Positions 15,352-23,862 of a DNA stretch of 64,000 nt are shown here, in pieces. This DNA comes from Mycobacterium sp. 236(2023) (GTDB lineage: Bacteria > Actinomycetota > Actinomycetes > Mycobacteriales > Mycobacteriaceae). Location of the stretch: NCBI RefSeq assembly GCF_029623955.1, contig NZ_JARSBP010000004.1, positions 186,001 through 250,000 on the forward strand. The letters are read 5' to 3'. Numbering within the stretch: the stretch's first letter is position 1; each line of letters opens with the position of its first letter. The position numbers and the translations under genes were made by a program. The notes under the pieces were generated by a model. That model had not been told where the DNA came from, ran no database searches, and was given only the letters and a program-made list of their open reading frames with translations.

Positions 15352-17946
15352 TCAGTGAGGTGGGGCGAACCGTTCGGCAAGCTGACGCCTGGACGACACT
15401 CCAAGCTTGCCGAAGACTTTTCTCAGGTGGTAGTCGACGGTGTTGGTGCTGATGAAGAGCGTCGCAGCGATTTCGGCATTGGTCGCGCCGTCGGCGGCAA
15501 GTCTGGCCACCGCAACCTCTTGAGGAGACAGTTCGACGCCACCGACCACGGCACGCTCGTGAGGTCTCTCGCCCGTCGCGGCCAACTCGCCGCGTGCGCG
15601 GCCGCGGAACGCGGGGGCGTCGACTCGGTCGAAGATCTCGGCCGCGCGACGGAGTTGCGCTCTGGCGTCACGTCGACGCTTCCGCCGGCGCAGCCATTCG
15701 CCGTAGAGCAGGTGACCACGGCCGAGGTCGCCGGGGACGTCGACCTTCCCGAGATGTTCGATGGCGCGCACGAAGTGATCCTCGGCGTGGGCGTCGTCGG
15801 CCAGCAACGCGCGGCATCTGGCATCCAGGCCGACGATCCAGGGCTCACCGGTCGCCTCGGCGAGCAGCGAGAGGCGTGTGCCGGCAGCGTGCGCATCGTC
15901 GAGGTGGTCGCTGCGCAGGGCGGCCTCGACATAATCGGCCAGCATATGGTCGGTCACCTGCAGGAAGGGCTGAGCGACCAAGTGTTTGAGGCGTTCATAG
16001 GCATCGTTGTAGCGGCCTTCGGCGATCTCGCGGATCGCTAGCGCCAACTGCGCGGCCGACTGGACACCTCCGAATCCGGTGCTTCCGATGATGTCGCTGA
16101 TTGCCTCGACCTGGTCGGTGGGCAGCCCGGTCCACACCAAAAAGGACACGTTGACGACGTTCTCTGCGTCGTACCCGCTCGCGCGTCGCAGTTCTCGCAC
16201 CTGGCTGACGAATGTTCCTGCAGCGGAGGGATTCCCTCGATCGATCTCAAACAGCGACCGGACCCACAGCACCGAATCGAGCACCCGTAGCGCGCCGCGG
16301 TCACGAGCCGCGGTGGCCAGGCGGTCGAGAAAACGCTCCGACGCGGTCACATCGAACAAGGCTGTGGTGAAAACGAATCCGATGAAGCCGCACTCGATCA
16401 GGTCGCCCTCACCAAGGCCGAAAAGAGTGTCCAGCGCGGTACGCATCACGGGCACGGCGTCATCGAACGGCTGCAAGATCAGCGCGGAGATGCCGCGCAA
16501 CAGGTCCCCCCGAAAGCCCTCGCCGGCACCGGCTTTGAGGCGTCTGCCCATCTCGGGAAGATCGGTACCCTCTGTCAGATTTTCCGAGACCAGCATGATC
16601 TCGAACGCCTGAAGTAGAGCTCGCTGCTCGCTGTCCGCGTCGGCGCCGTGGAAACACGCTGCTGCGTTCAGAGTTTCGCTGGCTGCCCGCACCAGCATGT
16701 CGGGGTCTGCGAGAAACAACGCCAGGGAGGACCGGACTCGTGTCAACCTGCCCCGCTGCACGTCATCGAGGTGCGCCGCATGGACGCGGTCGAGGTACTG
16801 CGATGCCAGATGGGCCGCACCGGCTTCGGAGGCTGCCTCGGCTGCCGACAGCAGTCGCCCGTTACGCATACTGCCGGACGCGGTCAGCTCCGCCGCGCGC
16901 GACAGCAGCCTCGCCGCCGACAGCCGACCACCCCGGCGACTGGCGCGCGCGGCCGACCGTTCGAGGGCATCGGCGACATTGTCGTCGAGTCCCGCGGTGG
17001 CTTCGGCGCTGTGCCATGCCTGCAAGTCGTGCAAACCGAGCGCTGCTGCTGCCGCGGCCAGCCCCGCGTGGATCTTGCGGCGTTGCTCACCGGGCGTGGC
17101 GGAGTAGACGACGGAGCGCACCAATGGATGACGAAAGTGCACGGTCTCCCCGAAGCTGACGAAGCCGGCACGCGATGCCTCGGCAGGGCATCCGGCCGGC
17201 AGGCCCTCGGCGTCTGCCGCCACGGTGATCAGCCGGATGTCGGGACTTGCCGCGGCAGCGGCGATGGCCAACCAGCGTTGCACTTCCTCGTCGACGCAGC
17301 GGATTTCGCGTAGGTAGTGGGTTTCCAGCCGGCGCCCCACTGGAATGAGGTCTTGCGCCGATGGATCCGCATGGCGTCGGATGTCGAGTTCGTGTGCGAG
17401 GTCGACCAGTGCCAGCGGATTGCCGCCGGTTGCCTCGACGATGTGTGTCGCAACGAGTGGGTCGACGATTTCGGGTGCGCAGCAACGCAGCAACTCGACG
17501 GCCGACATCTTGTCCAATCCCTTGAGGACCAGACGGTCGATACCGGCGAAATGCGCGTCATCGTCGGATGATTCACGGCTTGCCAGAACTAGTCCGGTGG
17601 ATTCCGCTGTCAAACGGCGCGCAACGAAGGTCAGGACCGCGAACGACTCGGGATCGAGCCAGTGCGCGTCGTCGACCATGCACAGCGTGGGCTTGGCGAC
17701 TCCGGCGGCTGCGAACAGCGACAGCGTCGCCATCCCGACCTGAAAGCGGTCCGGTGGTGGGCCGTCGTCGACACCCCACGCGACCCGCAGAGCCTGTCGG
17801 TGCCGTGGGGACAGTACGTCCAGGTGGCCGGTGAGTAGTAAGCCCATCCGCTGTAGAGCCGCGTAGGGGATGTTCGATTCTGCCTCGTATCCGTCGACGC
17901 GCAGGACCTCGAGACCGACTGCGTCGGCTGCGAGGGCGTTGAGCAT
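15352..17946 (-). CDS. LAL-type LuxR-family transcriptional regulator with AAA ATPase domain
   Basis: A large regulator with an N-terminal ATPase domain, TPR-like helical middle and C-terminal LuxR HTH (QEVAVARLAADGATNAEIA). The Walker B motif CMVDDAHW is visible. The 864 residues given start at the first canonical codon (17946), but the Walker A motif GEPGIGKT lies upstream of it, encoded in frame up to about 18090. No ATG, GTG or TTG exists between that ATG and an in-frame TAG at 18091-18093, which is preceded by GTG GCT. Either a non-canonical codon initiates or codon 3 has become a stop. The genes downstream (two hydrolases and an SDR) are its likely targets. Confidence 0.8.
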   Translation of the reverse strand: MLNALAADAVGLEVLRVDGYEAESNIPYAALQRMGLLLTGHLDVLSPRHRQALRVAWGVDDGPPPDRFQVGMATLSLFAAAGVAKPTLCMVDDAHWLDPESFAVLTFVARRLTAESTGLVLASRESSDDDAHFAGIDRLVLKGLDKMSAVELLRCCAPEIVDPLVATHIVEATGGNPLALVDLAHELDIRRHADPSAQDLIPVGRRLETHYLREIRCVDEEVQRWLAIAAAAASPDIRLITVAADAEGLPAGCPAEASRAGFVSFGETVHFRHPLVRSVVYSATPGEQRRKIHAGLAAAAAALGLHDLQAWHSAEATAGLDDNVADALERSAARASRRGGRLSAARLLSRAAELTASGSMRNGRLLSAAEAASEAGAAHLASQYLDRVHAAHLDDVQRGRLTRVRSSLALFLADPDMLVRAASETLNAAACFHGADADSEQRALLQAFEIMLVSENLTEGTDLPEMGRRLKAGAGEGFRGDLLRGISALILQPFDDAVPVMRTALDTLFGLGEGDLIECGFIGFVFTTALFDVTASERFLDRLATAARDRGALRVLDSVLWVRSLFEIDRGNPSAAGTFVSQVRELRRASGYDAENVVNVSFLVWTGLPTDQVEAISDIIGSTGFGGVQSAAQLALAIREIAEGRYNDAYERLKHLVAQPFLQVTDHMLADYVEAALRSDHLDDAHAAGTRLSLLAEATGEPWIVGLDARCRALLADDAHAEDHFVRAIEHLGKVDVPGDLGRGHLLYGEWLRRRKRRRDARAQLRRAAEIFDRVDAPAFRGRARGELAATGERPHERAVVGGVELSPQEVAVARLAADGATNAEIAATLFISTNTVDYHLRKVFGKLGVSSRRQLAERFAPPH

Positions 17947-18124
17947 CTCGGTTTTGCCGATGCCGGGCTCACCGAGGACGGCGACCGCGCCCCCGGAGCC
18001 GTTGCGTGCTCCGGCGAGGAGCGCGTTGAGTCGGCGGGTCTCGGCCGAGCGGCCTAGCAGTGGGTGCGTGGGTGCGGCGATGGGAGGAGACTAAGCCACT
18101 TCTACATCGTCGGCATGAGAAGAG

Positions 18125-18210
18125 TGTCCGAGGGGGGACTTGAACCCCCACGCCCGTTAATAGGGCACTAGCACCTCAAGCTAGCGCGTCTGCCATTCCG
18201 CCACTCGGAC
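18125..18210 (-). tRNA. leuV: tRNA-Leu (anticodon GAG)
   Basis: An 86-base class II tRNA. The 7-bp acceptor stem GTCCGAG/CTCGGAC, anticodon stem-loop with CTTGAGG (anticodon GAG, reading CUC/CUU), a long variable arm and the T-loop GGTTCAAGTCC are all present. The encoded discriminator base is A. No CCA is encoded. It lies between the LuxR regulator and the M20 peptidase. The symbol is only a conventional tRNA-Leu name. Confidence 0.95.
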
Positions 18211-18290
18211 CCGATGTGAGCGCCTAAGGCTAACGGATGAGCCGCCCCGGGCCCAAACCAGGCGAACGGTGCAGTGTTAGAAAGGGACAT

Positions 18291-19625
18291 GTGAGTGGTC
18301 CACTATCGCCTGCCGACGAGGTCGTCGACCTCGTGAGCGCCCTGATCCGGTTCGACACCTCCAACACGGGCGACCCCGCGACCACCATGGGTGAGGCGGA
18401 ATGCGCGCGCTGGGTGGTCGATCAGCTCTCCGAAGTCGGATATGCGTGCGAGTACATCGAGGCCGGCGCGCCGGGCCGGGCCAACGTGTTCGCCCGTCTG
18501 GAGGGCGCCGACCGCACGCGCGGCGCGTTGATGCTGCACGGTCACCTCGACGTGGTGCCCGCCGAGGCGTCCGATTGGAGCGTGCACCCGTTCTCCGGTG
18601 CCGTCGAGGACGGGTACGTGTGGGGCCGCGGCGCGGTCGACATGAAGGACATGGTCGGGATGATGATCGCCGTCGCCCGGCACTTCAAACGTTCCGGCAC
18701 GGTGCCGCCGCGCGAGCTGGTGTTCGCCTTCGTCTCTGACGAGGAGGCGGGCGGTAACTACGGGTGCAAGTGGCTCGTCGAGAATCGGCCCGACCTGTTC
18801 GAGGGCGTCACCGAGGCGGTCGGGGAGGTCGGTGGATTCTCCCTGACGGTGCCGCGCGCCGACGGCGGCGAGCGCCGGCTGTATCTGATCGAGACGGCCG
18901 AGAAGGCCATGCTGTGGATGCGGCTGACCGCCCGGGGCCGCGCCGGGCACGGATCGATGGTGCACGACGACAACGCCGTCACCGCCGTCGCCGAAGCGGT
19001 GGCCAAGCTCGGTAAGCACCAGTTCCCGATCGTCATGACGGAATCGGTCGAGCAGTTCCTCACTGCGGTCGGGGAGGAGACCGGGCACGCGTTCGATCCC
19101 GCCTCGCCCGACATCGAGGGCACCGTCGCCAAGCTGGGCGGTATCGCCAGGATCGTCGGCGCCACGCTGCGCGACACCGCCAACCCGACCATGCTCAAGG
19201 CCGGCTACAAAGCCAACGTGATCCCTGCGACGGCCGAGGCCGTCATCGACTGCCGGGTGCTGCCGGGCCGGCTCGCCGAGTTCGAGCGTGAGATCGACGA
19301 GATCATCGGGCCCGACGTGAAGCGGGAGTGGATCACGAACCTGCCGTCGTATGAGACACCGTTCGACGGCGAGCTGTTGGACGCAATGAACAACGCGATC
19401 CTGGCGACCGATCCCGACGCGCGCACCGTGCCATACATGCTGTCCGGTGGCACTGACGCAAAGCACTTCGCCCGCTTGGGAATTCGCTGCTTCGGTTTCG
19501 CGCCGTTGCGGCTGCCGCCCGATCTGGATTTCGCCGCCTTGTTCCATGGCGTCGACGAACGGGTACCTGTCGATGCGTTGACGTTCGGCGCGCAGGTCCT
19601 CGAGCACTTCCTGCTGAACTCGTAA
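18291..19625 (+). CDS. M20 family metallopeptidase (dipeptidase/deacylase-like)
   Basis: A 444-residue zinc-dependent peptidase of the M20/ArgE/DapE family, the counterpart of M. tuberculosis Rv2141c by context. The metal sites are GHLDVVPA, RGAVDMKD, and the catalytic-Glu/metal EE pair in SDEEAGGNYG; a dimerisation domain follows, with the late His in SGGTDAKHFA. The GTG at 18291 is chosen because AGAAAGGGA precedes it by about 5 bases and homologues begin there; an ATG at 18237 would add 18 residues. The substrate is probably a small peptide or N-acyl amino acid. Confidence 0.9.
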   Translation: MSGPLSPADEVVDLVSALIRFDTSNTGDPATTMGEAECARWVVDQLSEVGYACEYIEAGAPGRANVFARLEGADRTRGALMLHGHLDVVPAEASDWSVHPFSGAVEDGYVWGRGAVDMKDMVGMMIAVARHFKRSGTVPPRELVFAFVSDEEAGGNYGCKWLVENRPDLFEGVTEAVGEVGGFSLTVPRADGGERRLYLIETAEKAMLWMRLTARGRAGHGSMVHDDNAVTAVAEAVAKLGKHQFPIVMTESVEQFLTAVGEETGHAFDPASPDIEGTVAKLGGIARIVGATLRDTANPTMLKAGYKANVIPATAEAVIDCRVLPGRLAEFEREIDEIIGPDVKREWITNLPSYETPFDGELLDAMNNAILATDPDARTVPYMLSGGTDAKHFARLGIRCFGFAPLRLPPDLDFAALFHGVDERVPVDALTFGAQVLEHFLLNS

Positions 19626-19648
19626 ATCGATCGAAAGGATCTCCTCTC

Positions 19649-20185
19649 ATGGCCTTTGATTACGACCCCTACTCCTTCCTGCCCGAGCTGCCCACGTTCA
19701 CCGTGACGTCAGAGTCGTTCACCGACGGCGGGGCGTGGGGCAACGACCAGGTCAGCGGCATCATGGGCGCAGGCGGTTCGGACGTCTCGCCGCAGCTGAG
19801 CTGGTCGGGATTCCCCGAGGAGACGCGCAGCTTCGCCGTCACCGTCTACGACCCCGACGCGCCGACCGCGTCGGGCTTCTGGCACTGGGCCGTGTTCAAC
19901 CTGCCGGCGACGGTCACCGACCTGCCCGCCGGTGTTGGCGACGGCAGCGCGAGCGGATTCCCCGGCGACGCAGTCACGTTGGCCAACGACGCGGGCCTGA
20001 AGCGCTTCATCGGCGCGGCCCCGCCGGCAGGCCACGGTGTGCACCGCTACATCGTCGCCGTGCACGCCGTCGACGTGGAGAAGCTCGAGATCCCTGCCGA
20101 GGGCACCCCGGCGTATCTGGGCTTCAATCTGTTCGGCCACGCGATCGCACGCGCGCTGATCACGGGGACGTACGAACAGAACTAG
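19649..20185 (+). CDS. PEBP (YbhB/YbcL) family protein, Rv2140c-like
   Basis: A 178-residue phosphatidylethanolamine-binding-protein-like protein. The family signature VTVYDPDAPTASGFWHW and the late HRYIVAVHAVD strand mark the ligand pocket. The M. tuberculosis homologue is Rv2140c (TB18.6), a kinase-interaction or lipid-binding candidate. The start is well supported by GAAAGGA about 8 bases before the ATG. It follows the M20 peptidase by 23 bases and ends 15 bases from the convergent pyrD gene. Confidence 0.92.
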   Translation: MAFDYDPYSFLPELPTFTVTSESFTDGGAWGNDQVSGIMGAGGSDVSPQLSWSGFPEETRSFAVTVYDPDAPTASGFWHWAVFNLPATVTDLPAGVGDGSASGFPGDAVTLANDAGLKRFIGAAPPAGHGVHRYIVAVHAVDVEKLEIPAEGTPAYLGFNLFGHAIARALITGTYEQN

Positions 20186-20200
20186 ACGGCGAGCGGAGAG

Positions 20201-21262
20201 CTAACGCGCTGCCGAGCCCACCGCATCCGTCAGCGACGCAAAGCCGTTGGCGCGCAAGCGCTCTGCGATGCCGTCGTTGATGTTCTTGGCCCACAGGCCC
20301 CCGCCGTAGACGAACCCGGTGTAGCCCTGCAGCAGAGACGCGCCCGCGGTGATGCGTTCCCACGCGTCGTCGGCGGTCTCGATGCCGCCCGCGCTGATGA
20401 GGACCAGCCGGTCGCCGACGCGTGCGTACAGTCGGCGCAGCACCTCCGCCGCGCGCCGGGCCACCGGGGCGCCGGAGATGCCGCCGGCGCCGAGCGCGTC
20501 GACGCCCGGCGTCAGGAGGCCCTCGCGGGAGATCGTCGTGTTGGTGGCGACGATCCCGGCGAGGCCGAGTTCAACTGCGAGATCGGCGATGTCGTCGATA
20601 TCACCGTCGGCGAGATCGGGCGCGATCTTGACGAGCACCGGCGTCGACGTCTCGGCGAGCACCGCGGACAGGATCGGGCGCAGCGACTCGACGGATTGCA
20701 GGTCACGCAGGCCGGGCGTGTTGGGGGAGCTGACGTTGACGACGAGGTAGGCGGCCAGCGAGCCGAGCAGGCGGGCACTCTCGGCATAGTCTTGCGCCGC
20801 GCGCTCCGGCGGCGTCACCTTGGTCTTGCCAATGTTCACGCCGATGGGCACGTCGGAGGAGCTGCGGGTGAGTTGGTCGGCCAGCGCGGCCGAGCCGTGA
20901 TTGTTGAAACCCATGCGGTTCAACAGCGCCCGGTCGGCGGGCAGCCGGAACATTCGCGGGGCGGGGTTGCCCGGCTGAGCCTGCGCCGTCACCGTTCCCA
21001 TTTCGGCGTAGCCGAAACCCAGTGCGCCCCAGGTGTTTATGCCGAGACCATCTTTGTCGAAACCCGCGGCCAGCCCCATCGGCCCGGGGAACCGCACCCC
21101 GAAAACGGTGCTGGCGAGCACCGGATCCCGCGGTGCCAGCCGCCGGGCCAGGCGACGGCGGAGCGGGTCGGGTGTCGTGGCTGCACGCAGCCCGGCGAAC
21201 ACCCACGTGTGGATGCGCTCGGGCGGCACCAGGAAGAAGGCCTTGCGCAGCGCCGCGTACAT
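20201..21262 (-). CDS. pyrD: Dihydroorotate dehydrogenase (quinone), class 2
   Basis: A 353-residue FMN enzyme that oxidises dihydroorotate to orotate in pyrimidine synthesis and passes electrons to menaquinone at the inner membrane. The N-terminal helix (AALRKAFFLVPPERIH) is the class 2 membrane-association segment. FMN and substrate motifs follow: AAGFDKDG, NRMGFNNHG, NVSSPNTPGLRDLQ with the catalytic Ser, VKIAPD, ATNTT and SAGGI. The ATG shares one base with the stop of the upstream DUF5703 gene (TGATG), so it is translationally coupled to it. Confidence 0.96.
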   Translation of the reverse strand: MYAALRKAFFLVPPERIHTWVFAGLRAATTPDPLRRRLARRLAPRDPVLASTVFGVRFPGPMGLAAGFDKDGLGINTWGALGFGYAEMGTVTAQAQPGNPAPRMFRLPADRALLNRMGFNNHGSAALADQLTRSSSDVPIGVNIGKTKVTPPERAAQDYAESARLLGSLAAYLVVNVSSPNTPGLRDLQSVESLRPILSAVLAETSTPVLVKIAPDLADGDIDDIADLAVELGLAGIVATNTTISREGLLTPGVDALGAGGISGAPVARRAAEVLRRLYARVGDRLVLISAGGIETADDAWERITAGASLLQGYTGFVYGGGLWAKNINDGIAERLRANGFASLTDAVGSAAR

Positions 21263-21519
21263 CACAGCGCCGGCTGATCCGGTCCGGATGGTCCGCCTGC
21301 ACGCTTCTTGCGCCGCAGCAACACCCGCCGGGAGCCGTCGGTGTACAGCCGCACCCGATTGAGCTCCCAGCCGCGGTACTCGGCTTCGATGGAGAGCCGG
21401 ATGGACGCGGTCACGCGCGTGACATCGGGCGGCAGCCGCAGCGGAATCCACTCGTAGTCGGCAGAGTCCTCCGCCACCGCTTTGCTCCACGCGGCGGGCA
21501 TCCTGCCTCGAGAGCTCAC
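21262..21519 (-). CDS. DUF5703 family small protein
   Basis: An 85-residue soluble basic protein of the mycobacterial DUF5703 family; function unknown. It has a conserved DYEWIPLRLPPDVTR segment, then a WELNRVRLYTDGSRRVLLRRKKR segment that looks like an RNA- or membrane-binding basic tail. It is sandwiched between lppL and pyrD, overlapping both (four bases with lppL, one with pyrD), so all three are read as one coupled unit. Confidence 0.85.
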   Translation of the reverse strand: MSSRGRMPAAWSKAVAEDSADYEWIPLRLPPDVTRVTASIRLSIEAEYRGWELNRVRLYTDGSRRVLLRRKKRAGGPSGPDQPAL

Positions 21520-22544
21520 GATGAACCAGCTCCCTCGATCACCTGAACCCCAGCTCCCGACCCCGACACCACATACAGGGTGCCAGACGCATCGTCGAAT
21601 GCCAGCGAGTTCGGTTGCTGCACGGTTCGATATCGGGCCTTCTCAACGGGGATGCCGGTCGCCAGATCGTAACCAACAACAGTGTTCGTCGCCGTCTGTG
21701 CGACCCACGCCAGCCCGGAGGCGTCTCCCGAACCGGTCAGCCCGTACGGCGCGTCCGGCACCGGGTAGCGCTGCCGAAGGATCAACGGGTTCACACCGTA
21801 TACGAGCAACTCTCCGCCGCGGGTGTCGGCGACCAGCACCCGCCCGGCGGAGTCGGCGGCCATCGTGGTGGCGCCCTCGCCGGCCCGCAGGGCGTGCTCG
21901 GAGTTGGTGCCTTCGTCGTTGAGGCTCGTCACCGAGGTCTGCCCGCGATCGAGAACGACCGCGGTATTGCCCTGTGTGACAAGGTCATCCACCCGCGCGA
22001 AGATCTTCAGCCGCGCGCCGACCGCCTTATCCGAGGACAGGGTGTAAACGGCGCCGTCGGCGCTGCCCAACACCAGCTTGCCGTCGGCCCGGCGGGCGAT
22101 CGCCGTGAAATCGGTACCGTCCTCGCCGTCGACGCCCACCCGTTCGGTGTCACCGGCGGCGATGTCGAGGCGGAAATAGCCGCCCCGGGTGGACAGGTAG
22201 GCGTGTCCCTGGCCGTCGCCGGCAAGTGACGTCGCGGCGCTCTCCAGTTCGACCTGTGCCTGGTCGCCCGTCGACGACATCACGGTGACGGCCGATTCGC
22301 CGGTCAACACCACCAGCGACGACGTCGCCGCATCGAAGACGGCGGACTGCGCGGGCGCGCCGAGCGGCCGGATCACACCCGGCGGGGTCCCGGCCACCAC
22401 CGGCGAGTCAGCGGCCTGGGCCGGCGCGATGGTGGGCGGCGGCGTGTCGGCCGGATTCGACGAACACCCCGCAATAAGCACAAGCGTCAATACGGCAACC
22501 CCCAGACGGCTCGTCTGACCTGGGGTGGAGGGGTGTGGCAGCAA
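21516..22544 (-). CDS. lppL: Lipoprotein LppL, beta-propeller-like
   Basis: A 342-residue lipoprotein. The signal peptide ends in the lipobox LIAGCSS with the acylated Cys at about residue 27. The mature part has repeated beta-strand blocks such as GDGQGHAYLSTRGGYFRLD and ADSAGRVLVADTRGGELLVY, which suggest a six- or seven-bladed propeller. M. tuberculosis LppL (Rv2138) has the same size and the same place beside pyrD. Its biochemical role is unknown; a surface-exposed binding function is the likely guess. Confidence 0.88.
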   Translation of the reverse strand: MLPHPSTPGQTSRLGVAVLTLVLIAGCSSNPADTPPPTIAPAQAADSPVVAGTPPGVIRPLGAPAQSAVFDAATSSLVVLTGESAVTVMSSTGDQAQVELESAATSLAGDGQGHAYLSTRGGYFRLDIAAGDTERVGVDGEDGTDFTAIARRADGKLVLGSADGAVYTLSSDKAVGARLKIFARVDDLVTQGNTAVVLDRGQTSVTSLNDEGTNSEHALRAGEGATTMAADSAGRVLVADTRGGELLVYGVNPLILRQRYPVPDAPYGLTGSGDASGLAWVAQTATNTVVGYDLATGIPVEKARYRTVQQPNSLAFDDASGTLYVVSGSGAGVQVIEGAGSS

Positions 22545-22650
22545 CGCGTTTCTCTCGATTCGAAGGGGTCGAAATCCGATCGCGAGTCAGTCTATGCAAC
22601 GCCGTAACCACAAATAACCGCTGTCCGGGAGGCCCCGCAGCACCAACGGC

Positions 22651-22665
22651 GGTATGGTCCATACC
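22651..22665. promoter_or_regulatory. Palindrome touching the start of the Rv2137c-like gene
   Basis: GGTATGG at 22651-22657 and CCATACC at 22659-22665 form a perfect 7-bp inverted repeat around one base. It ends exactly where an in-frame ATG (22666) begins. It also contains TATGGT at 22653-22658, which fits the mycobacterial -10 pattern TAnnnT at the spacing of a leaderless transcript. It could be a promoter, an operator or both. Confidence 0.35.
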
Positions 22666-22977
22666 ATGACCCTTGCGACGGACAGCGAAGTCACCGGTCA
22701 GGGATTCACCGTTGAGGACGTCACCACCGGATTGCACGCGAGCGGCTTCGGCCAGCTCGGCGACGGGCGCAGCTTCTCGTTCCACATGGAGAAGCAAGAG
22801 CTTGTCGTCGAGGTCTACCGGCCCCGGTTGCGTGGCCTGGTCCCGCAGGCAGAGGACATCGTGGCCGTGGCGAGCCGCAAGCTCACCGACGTCGACATGA
22901 CGGATGAGCGCAGCGTGGTCGCCACCGTGCGCGACGCCGTCGCCGATGCCCAGCCGGTGGCGCGAAACAGCCGTTAA
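22666..22977 (+). CDS. Conserved hypothetical protein, Rv2137c-like
   Basis: A 103-residue soluble protein conserved at this position in mycobacteria, function unknown. It contains a HMEKQELVVEVYRPRLRGLVP strand-rich segment and a C-terminal helical region, with no metal or nucleotide motif. Two ATGs are in frame, at 22654 and 22666. I prefer the second because the first lies inside a perfect palindrome that ends at the second. It precedes uppP by about 50 bases on the same strand and is divergent from lppL. Confidence 0.75.
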   Translation: MTLATDSEVTGQGFTVEDVTTGLHASGFGQLGDGRSFSFHMEKQELVVEVYRPRLRGLVPQAEDIVAVASRKLTDVDMTDERSVVATVRDAVADAQPVARNSR

Positions 22978-23031
22978 CAGCCGCCTGCAGCCCGTCACGG
23001 TACGGTCGTCGTCGTGACGGGGGTGCTGGAG

Positions 23032-23862
23032 ATGTCGTGGCTGCAGGTCGTCGTCCTGTCGATCCTGCAGGGTCTCACCGAGTTCCTGCCGGTGTCGTCG
23101 TCAGGGCATCTGGCCATCGCATCGAGAGTGTTCTTCGAAGACGATGCCGGCGCCTCGTTCACCGCGGTGAGTCAGCTCGGCACCGAAGCCGCCGTCCTCG
23201 TGTTCTTCGCCCGCGACATCGTGCGGATCGTCAAAGCGTGGTTCGCGGGCCTGTTCAAGGCGGGGGCGCGCAACGCCGACTACTGGCTCGGCTGGTGGGT
23301 CATCATCGGCACGATCCCGATCAGCGTGGTCGGTCTGCTGTTCAAGGACGAAATCCGTACGGGCGCACGCAATCTCTGGATCGTCGCGACCGCGATGATC
23401 CTGTTCTCGTTCGTCATCGCCGCCGCCGAGTACGTCGGGAGGCAGACCCGCCCCGTGGAACAACTCACGTGGAAGGACAGCGTGATCGTCGGTTTCGCGC
23501 AGTGCCTCGCGCTGGTGCCCGGCGTGTCACGGTCAGGGGCGACGATCAGCGCCGGCCTGTTCCTGGGTATGGAGCGCGAGCTCGCCGCGCGGTTCGGTTT
23601 CCTGCTCGCGATTCCCGCCGTGTTCGCCTCAGGGCTGTTCTCCCTGCCCGATGCGTTCAACCCGGTCGGTGAGGGCATGAGTGCCACTGGTGCGCAGCTG
23701 CTCGTGTCGACGGTGATCGCGTTCGTCGTCGGGTACGCGGCGGTCGCCTGGTTCCTGCGATTCCTGGTGCGCCACAGCATGTACTGGTTCGTCGGTTACC
23801 GGATCATCCTGGGCACCGTGGTGCTGATCCTGCTCGCGACCGGAACGGTCGCCGCGATATGA
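23032..23862 (+). CDS. uppP: Undecaprenyl-diphosphatase UppP
   Basis: A 276-residue integral membrane phosphatase that dephosphorylates undecaprenyl (decaprenyl) diphosphate so the carrier can be reused in peptidoglycan and arabinogalactan assembly. The two active-site signatures are GLTEFLPVSSSGH near residues 14-26 and PGVSRSGATIS near 160. About eight membrane helices are evident. The start MSWLQVVVL at 23032 matches the M. tuberculosis protein; a GTG at 23014 would add six residues. Its stop overlaps the next gene by four bases. Confidence 0.96.
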   Translation: MSWLQVVVLSILQGLTEFLPVSSSGHLAIASRVFFEDDAGASFTAVSQLGTEAAVLVFFARDIVRIVKAWFAGLFKAGARNADYWLGWWVIIGTIPISVVGLLFKDEIRTGARNLWIVATAMILFSFVIAAAEYVGRQTRPVEQLTWKDSVIVGFAQCLALVPGVSRSGATISAGLFLGMERELAARFGFLLAIPAVFASGLFSLPDAFNPVGEGMSATGAQLLVSTVIAFVVGYAAVAWFLRFLVRHSMYWFVGYRIILGTVVLILLATGTVAAI

